From Omphiscola glabra (lineage: Eukaryota; Mollusca; Gastropoda; Lymnaeidae), in NCBI GenBank assembly GCA_964017045.1, contig OZ024809.1:27396618-27460617 (forward strand): a stretch of DNA of 64,000 nt, given 5' to 3'. The position numbers were made by a program, and so were the translations under genes. Positions 58,278-64,000 of the stretch are shown one piece after another; the first letter of the stretch is position 1, and the number at the start of each line of letters is the position of its first letter. Below the pieces are notes generated by a model that made no database searches, was not told the origin of the DNA, and saw only the letters and a list, made by a program, of their open reading frames with translations.

Positions 58278-58362
58278 AAATACTACCATGGTGAGAGCAT
58301 TGCAATTAATGTCCTGGTGGACAACAACACCAACAAGACTGTGAAAAAAATAAAAATCTCAG
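58278..58362 (+). CDS. ARRB1: Beta-arrestin exon 9 ([13 protein letters not shown]), last in window
   Basis: An 85-nt exon (residues 224-251 plus one base) encoding [20 protein letters not shown] followed by TVKKIKIS. This is the start of the arrestin C-domain, including the basic KTVKKIK patch. The acceptor is TTCCCCAG and the donor is GTAAAC. The next exon should resume with VRQYADI in arrestins; I found no such coding stretch up to 64000, so intron 9 is at least 5.6 kb. The lariat loop, the clathrin and AP2 motifs and the C-tail are outside the window. A 26-bp array starts about 45 bp after the donor. Confidence 0.97.
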
Positions 58363-58404
58363 GTAAACAAATCCTTAAATAGGGAAACTTGTGTATGATA
58401 ACAT

Positions 58405-59247
58405 TGAAGGTCAGCACTGTATGACAGGACTTGGTGGCACTACTGTATGACTAGACTTGGTGGCACTACTGTATGACAAGACTTGGTGGCACTACTGTAT
58501 GACAAGACTTGGTGGCACTACTGTATGACAGGACTTGGTGGCACTACTGTATGACAAGACTTGGTGGCACTACTGTATGACAGGACTTGGTGGCACTACT
58601 GTATGACAAGACTTGGTTGCACTACTGTATGACAGGACTTGGTGGCACTACTTTATGACAGGACTTGGTGGCACTACTGTATGACAAGACTTGGTGGCAC
58701 TACTGTATGACAGGACTTGGTGGCACTACTGTATGACAAGACTTGGTGGCACTACTGTATGACAAGACTTGGTGGCACTACTGTATGACAAGACTTGGTG
58801 GCACTACTGTATGACAAGACTTGGTGGCACTACTGTTTGACAAGACTTGGTGGCACTACTGTTTGACAAGACTTGGTTGCACTACTGTATGACAAGACTT
58901 GGTGGCACTACTGTTTGACAAGACTTGGTGGCACTACTGTTTGACAAGACTTGGTTGCACTACTGTTTGACAAGACTTGGTTGCACTACTGTATGACAAG
59001 ACTTGGTGGCACTACTGTTTGACAAGACTTGGTGGCACTACTGTATGACAGGACTTGGTGGCACTACTGTTTGACAAGACTTGGTGGCACTACTGTATGA
59101 CAGGACTTGGTGGCACTACTGTATGACAAGACTTGGTGGCACTACTGTATGACAGGACTTGGTGGCACTATTGTATGACAACACTTGGTGGCACTACTGT
59201 ATGACAAGACTTGGTGGCACTACTGTATGACAAGACTTAGTGCAGTA
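58405..59247. repeat. Minisatellite in intron 9, 26-bp unit, about 32 copies
   Basis: Unit contains GTATGACAAGACTTGGTGGC then ACTACT. Variants are GACAGG/GACAAG, TATG/TTTG and GGTGG/GGTTG. Confidence 0.98.
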
Positions 59248-59255
59248 TGACAACA

Positions 59256-59431
59256 CAGAGGTGTAGCTAGAGTGTTTGGCGCCCGGGGACAAGATTCATT
59301 TTAAAGAGCCTCCTTTTCTTTTTTCAACCCATTTTTTTCATCAACAAAATAATATCAAAGCACATTTTGTCGCCCCCAACTAGTCTGGCGCCCAGGGACA
59401 TTTGTCCCCCCGCACCTTTGCTACGCCTCTG
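59256..59431. mobile_element. hAT-like MITE, 176 bp, perfect 8-bp target duplication
   Basis: Ends CAGAGGTGTAGCTAG and GCTACGCCTCTG are inverted repeats; inner arms GGCGCCCGGGGACA and GGCGCCCAGGGACA also occur. The direct repeat TGACAACA lies at 59248-59255 and 59432-59439. It inserted into the last degenerate unit of the 26-bp array. No coding capacity; hAT superfamily by target length and CAG..CTG ends. Confidence 0.93.
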
Positions 59432-59439
59432 TGACAACA

Positions 59440-60076
59440 TGTACTATGACATTTGCTGTCAGACAGTACTACATTTAAGTCAGCATCTGACATTGTCAAA
59501 TTTATCAACGGACACCTCTAACCATTCGCATCCATTTACTAGGCTGTCAAAACAAAAAACCTTCTCTATACAGTAAGATGTATGAGCTGATTAACAGCCA
59601 GCCAGACATTGTTGTACAATACGCCAAGAAAAATCCAATCTGTGTAGGCCGTTGAATTTGTAAGAAGCATGAATAACAACTATTTCAATGTTGTTTTATC
59701 AATTTTTGTCTTGCTGGTACAAATGTGTTCCTGGTTTAGGGCAAAAATTGATTTTTTTAATAATTTTTTTTTTATCATGCCACATAATCAGGTGTCCTTT
59801 TTTTTTCTCCCCCCTCTTTCTTTTTTTAAAATTTTCATTTTGTTCAGAAATTAGATTTTTAAATTCCAAATATGTTTGTAAGTCTCATTCTCCCAGTTTT
59901 AAGCACTGGGTAACACAAGACTCGTGAGCCTGCTATTTCTACATGCATGGCTCCAGGCTTGCTTTGTGCCGGTTGTCACGGCAACTTGTATTGAATTGAA
60001 AACCTACTGGAATATCTTTAGCTTGTTACTGTTGTGTCAGGACATCTTGTATAAAAACACAAAGTTTTGACTCTGA
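59440..60076. other. Intron 9 unique DNA
   Basis: About 640 bp, T-rich near 59750-59840. A short open stretch at 59578-59655 (MYELINSQPDIVVQYAKKNP) is not the next arrestin exon and is unrecognised. Confidence 0.4.
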
Positions 60077-60440
60077 CATCATTTAGCACCACATCACGCC
60101 TGACATCATTTAGCACCACATCACGCCTGACATCATTTAGCACCACATCACGCCTGACATCATTTAGCACCACATCATGCCTGACATCATTTAGCACCAC
60201 ATCACGCTTGACATCATTTAGCACCACATCACGCTTGACATAATTTAGCACCACATCACGCTTGACATCATTTAGCACCACATCACGCCTGACATCATTT
60301 AGCACCACATCACGCTTGACATCATTTAGCACCACATCACGCTTGACATCATTTAGCACCACATCACGCTTGACATCATTTAGCACCACATCACACCTGA
60401 CATCATTTAGCACCACATCATGCCTGACATCATTTAGCAC
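60077..60440. repeat. Minisatellite in intron 9, 27-bp unit, about 13 copies
   Basis: Unit contains TGACATCATTTAGCACCACA then TCACGCC. It runs directly into the truncated SPIN-like copy. Open on both strands. Confidence 0.97.
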
Positions 60441-60601
60441 CCCTTTGAGGGTCAAACGACACTTTCACAGGGGTCGCCTAAGACCATCTGAAAACACATA
60501 TTTATGAAGTAGCAACGAAAATTATTTTATGGTTGGGGGGTCATCACAACATGAGGAACTGTGTTAAAGGGTTGCGGCATTAGGAAGGTTGAGAACCACT
60601 G
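60440..60601 (+). mobile_element. SPIN-like non-autonomous hAT element, copy C (left end lost)
   Basis: 162 bp matching copies A and B from CCCCTTTGAGGGTC through GGGGTCGCCTAAGACCATC, GAAGTAGCAACGAAAATTAT and GAGGAACTGTGTTAAAGG to the intact right end GGTTGAGAACCACTG. The left ~25 bp, including the CAGYGGTTCTCAACC terminus, is missing and replaced by the 27-bp array. The 8 bp after the right end are CTCTAGAG, which fits the NTCTAGAN target preference that I recall for SPIN. Confidence 0.88.
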
Positions 60602-60798
60602 CTCTAGAGGAACGGCATCCACTATAAGAGCTTCTCTTCATTTCCTCTGAAAAGCTGTTGTGAGCCTATCTCTAGAGACAAAGCCTCCACTTTAAGAGAT
60701 TCTCTTCATTACCTCAAAGTGCCATCTGTCTCCAGGACATTAAACTATCCTCATATCTTTGGGCCAAGGGGTGTATGCTCACCTCACAAAGCAGGCGG
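60602..60798. other. Intron 9 short unique DNA
   Basis: Two diverged copies of a block with AGAG(C/A)TTCTCTTCATT (about 60626 and 60696). No coding. Confidence 0.5.
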
Positions 60799-61178
60799 CA
60801 CACTCAACAGGGTCTATTCCAACGTACAGTTTGTACTATGCACACTCAACAGGGTCTATTCCAACATACAGTTTGTACTATGCATACTCAACAGGGTCTA
60901 TTCCAACGTACAGTTTGTACTATGCACACTCAACAGGGTCTATTCCAACGTACAGTTTGTACTATGCACACTCAACAGGGTCTATTCCAACGTACAGTTT
61001 GTACTATGCACACTCAACAGGGTCTATTCCAACGTACAGTTTGTACTATGCACACTCAACAGGGTCTATTCCAACGTACAGTTTGTACTATGCACACTCA
61101 ACAGGGTCTATTCCAACGTACAGTTTGTACTATGCACACTCAACAGGGTCTATTCCAACGTACAGTTTGTACTATGCA
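60799..61178. repeat. Minisatellite in intron 9, 42-bp unit, 9 copies
   Basis: Unit contains CACACTCAACAGGGTCTATT then CCAACGTACAGTTTGTACTA. Nearly identical copies, open in all three + frames because 42 is a multiple of three and the unit has no stop. Confidence 0.98.
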
Positions 61179-62512
61179 ATACGCATTCACTCACATTCAT
61201 TCAGGAGAGGATTGTGGGGGGGGGGGGGGGTTCCACAGAACAATGCACCTACTGTAGAAAACACATTCACTCACAATCATTCAGTCTGCCAACATATGTC
61301 ATGCGACCTGTCGTGAAGGCATATTGTATGTCATGTGACCTACACGAGGTCCTCCATTTTCCTTTAATAATAGAACGTTATTCTTCCCATATGACTTAGT
61401 CCTTCAGGACTGTGAGCTGGCCTTGTATGACAAAAGCTCCAATTCATTTTTGGTGGTAGAGCAAGAATTTGCGTGAGTTCTCTGAAATGGTTAAACATGA
61501 ATGTATCATCATTATCAGCATCTTGTTATGCACTTAATGTGCTAGGCAACAGAATCTAGCAATGTGTCTGTGTTAAGGGACAGAACCTAGCCATGTATAT
61601 GTGTTGAGGGACAGAATCTCTATTTAGTTATCTGTGTTAAGGGTCAGAATAGAGCTTTGCATATGTGTTAGAGTAGAAATATGTTCTCACTGTTCATGTT
61701 AAATGAAGGGAGGCCGCTGTGCTGCATTTCTGTTTTTGTAATAGCTATTGGAGTTAATTGTATTAATGTTAAACTGATTTTTCTACAAATAGTCTTCTAA
61801 TGTGTCAATATCAGTTGTGGTGTGTCCGATGTGTCAATATTAGTTTTGGTGTGTTGGATGTGTCATTGACATGTATTTCTGTGATTGTTCAATATTTCAC
61901 ATGGCAAATGAGTATGTAATGTCATTTCCTGTTGGTCAGACCATAGATGACCAGTTTGCTGAATGTTTTGATATTGATCACAAATGTTGGAAATGTCAAG
62001 TTTTTAGAAGAGAAATATTAAGCTGTCACAGAGGATGAGCACCGTTTCTACTTGTAGCAGGAAATAAGAACTTTCTAAAAATCTTCAAACCGGAATGGTT
62101 AAAACTGGCTGTGAAGGGCAAACAAAATTTCTACACGAGAGCAGGCTTTTACCATTAGGTTTTCTGATAGGCCATAAATGAATGCAGTGAGAAATGTACA
62201 CAGTAAATAATATATGACTCTGAATGCTTTGAGGATATTACTGCTTGAGCTAAGGCAGATATATCTGACATGGCTCCTTGAATTACCTTCTTTTTCCTTT
62301 ATTTTAAATACTTTTTTTGGATCAAGCTCAGGAGGTTTTATGGACATTCTCCAAGTTTCAAACTTGATAAGTCGTGGAAATAAAACAAGAAAAGCTTGCT
62401 GTTGTTTTTTAAACATATCTTGACATCGTTATAATGTTTCGCAAGAAACTATAAACTATCATCAGAGGTCGGTGTGTATACCTCGGAGGTTGAATATTCT
62501 TGTTGTTTAAGT
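61179..62512. other. Intron 9 mostly unique DNA
   Basis: About 1.3 kb with a poly-G run near 61217 and a degenerate ~37-bp repeat at 61550-61670 (AGAATCTAGCAATGTGTCTG-like). No arrestin exon or element recognised. Confidence 0.45.
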
Positions 62513-62862
62513 GCATCATGTTGTGTGTGGGTCACTAGACCTCCGTGCATCACCATATCACAACATCATGTTGTGTGTGGGTCACTAGGCCTCCGTGCAT
62601 CACCATATCACAACATCATGTTGTGTGTGGGTCACTAGACCTCCGTGCATCACCATATCACAACATCATGTTGTGTGTGAGTCACTAGGCCTCCGTGCAT
62701 CACCATATCACAACATCATGTTGTGTGTGGGTCACTAGGCCTCCGTGCATCACCATATCACAACATCATGTTGTGTGTGGGTCACTAGGCCCACGTGCAT
62801 CACCATATCACAACATCATGTTGTGTGTGGGTCATTAGGCCTCTGTGCATCGCCATATCACA
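62513..62862. repeat. Minisatellite in intron 9, 50-bp unit, 7 copies
   Basis: Unit contains CATCATGTTGTGTGTGGGTC, then ACTAGGCCTCCGTGCATCAC, then CATATCACAA. Confidence 0.98.
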
Positions 62863-63009
62863 ATGTATTTTCCCCACTCACATTGGGTTGGGGTACAAAG
62901 AACTACCTTATCAATGTCAGTTGGATGCAGTGTGCTTGTGTTCAACTGCTGGGAGGTATCATTCAGTCAAAATTTAGCACCTTTGTGTATTTGAACCAAA
63001 ATGGATTAA

Positions 63010-63787
63010 AACTCACATACCTTGACCGCTGGTTAAAATCTAAACACCTTGACCACTGGGACTGGGCTACAACCCAAATACCTTGATCACTGGGTTAAAC
63101 CCCCAAATACCTTACCCTCTGGGTTAAAACTAAATGCCCTGACTACTGGGTTATATACCTTGACTACTGGGTTAAATACCTTGATTACTGGGTTAAATAC
63201 CTTGACTACGGGGTTAAATAATTTGACTACTGGGTTAAATACCTTGTCTACTGGGTTAAATACCTTGACAACTGTGTTAAATACCTTGACTACTGGGTTA
63301 AATACCTTGACCACTGGGTTAAATACCTTGACCAATGGGTTAAATACCTTGACCACTGGGTTAAATACCTTGACCACTGGGTTAAATACCTTGACCACTG
63401 GGTTAAATACCTTGACCAATGGGTTAAATACCTTGACCACTGGGTTAAATACCTTGACCACTGGGTTAAATACCTTGACCACTGGGTTAAATACCTTGAC
63501 CACTGGGTTAAATATCTTGACCACTGGGTTAAATATCTTGACCACTGGGTTAAATACCTTGAACTCTGGGTTAAAACCTTGACCACTGGGTTAAATACCT
63601 TGACCACTGGGTTAAATACCTTGACCACTGGGTTAAATACCTTGACCACTGGGTTAAATACCTTGACCACTGGGTTAAATACCTTGACCACTGGGTTAAA
63701 TACCTTGACCTCTGGGTTAAATATCTTGACCACTGGGTTAAATACCTTGACCTCTGGGTTAAATATCTTGACCACTGGGTTAGATAC
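63010..63787. repeat. Minisatellite in intron 9, 21-bp unit, about 36 copies
   Basis: Unit TACCTTGACCACTGGGTTAA plus A. Open on both strands (TTGLNTL or VKVFNPV readings). Edges are more diverged than the centre. Confidence 0.98.
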
Positions 63788-64000
63788 AAAATGCCTAAAC
63801 CAGGTACTCCAAATTGGTCCCAATGTTTAAGTATTTCAAACATTGACCTAACATTTATTATGATTTTATTGTCTAGTATAGATATAACTTTTTGTTATTC
63901 AGACCCAGAGATCAACATGCTCACCTGTATAATTATTTTGTGTATCTGTTCACTGCGTCCTGTTACTGTCTTGGAATGGTTATTTTTGGACTAAATGTTG
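63788..64000. other. Intron 9 unique DNA to window end
   Basis: About 210 bp, AT-rich. No exon recognised. Confidence 0.45.

Noticed and set aside
59578..59655. Short open stretch as the next arrestin exon
   Set aside because: The reading (MYELINSQPDIVVQYAKKNP) does not match the expected VRQYADI continuation, and the frame and acceptor do not fit.
60719..61399. Apparent 226-codon protein with NVQFVLCTLNRVYS repeats
   Set aside because: 42-bp minisatellite open in all three forward frames, inside arrestin intron 9.

Overview
This window is eukaryotic, and the evidence points to a mollusc, most likely a gastropod. The only gene I can identify with confidence is an arrestin on the + strand, closest to the non-visual beta-arrestin (Kurtz/ARRB) type. 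Nine coding exons between 22409 and 58362 join in phase with standard GT..AG introns to give the first 251 codons. The rest of the gene lies beyond 64000. The exon boundaries fall where I recall those of vertebrate ARRB1/ARRB2. Short exons (31 to 143 nt), long introns (0.36 to 19.2 kb), tRNA-derived SINEs, non-LTR retrotransposon fragments and hAT elements all exclude a prokaryote. Copies of a SPIN-like hAT transposon fit a snail, because SPIN is known from a pond snail as well as tetrapods and a triatomine bug.

Layout. 1-22408: no recognisable gene; minisatellites (27 to 67 bp units), a degenerate ~170-bp repeat that may be Helitron-like (3300-5540, again 6985-7440), a minus-strand tRNA-derived SINE (7694-8132), two SPIN-like copies (12199-12395, 14938-15122), a second SINE family (14164-14396, 16441-16605) and a 2.2-kb 22/23-bp array (17005-19215). 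22409-26970: exons 1 and 2. 26971-46157: the 19-kb intron 2, mostly tandem arrays, including a 6.6-kb 41-bp array (39273-45884) with internal 984-bp and 2173-bp block duplications, and a hAT MITE (32165-32340). 46158-58362: exons 3 to 9, with private minisatellites in every intron and two non-LTR retrotransposon fragments inserted inside arrays (46684-47577 and 49637-50343). 58363-64000: the start of intron 9, with further arrays, a hAT MITE (59256-59431) and a SPIN-like copy whose left end is replaced by a minisatellite (60440-60601).

About 45 percent of the window (my addition of array lengths, roughly 29 kb) is minisatellite DNA in about 50 separate arrays with mostly unrelated units. Many units are multiples of 3 bp without stops, so they leave long open frames on both strands that look like genes but are not. 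The most unusual feature is this repeat load around a conserved signalling gene: arrays begin or end within about 10 to 60 bp of exons without disturbing a visible splice site. I found no operon-like system, CRISPR array or new multi-gene system.
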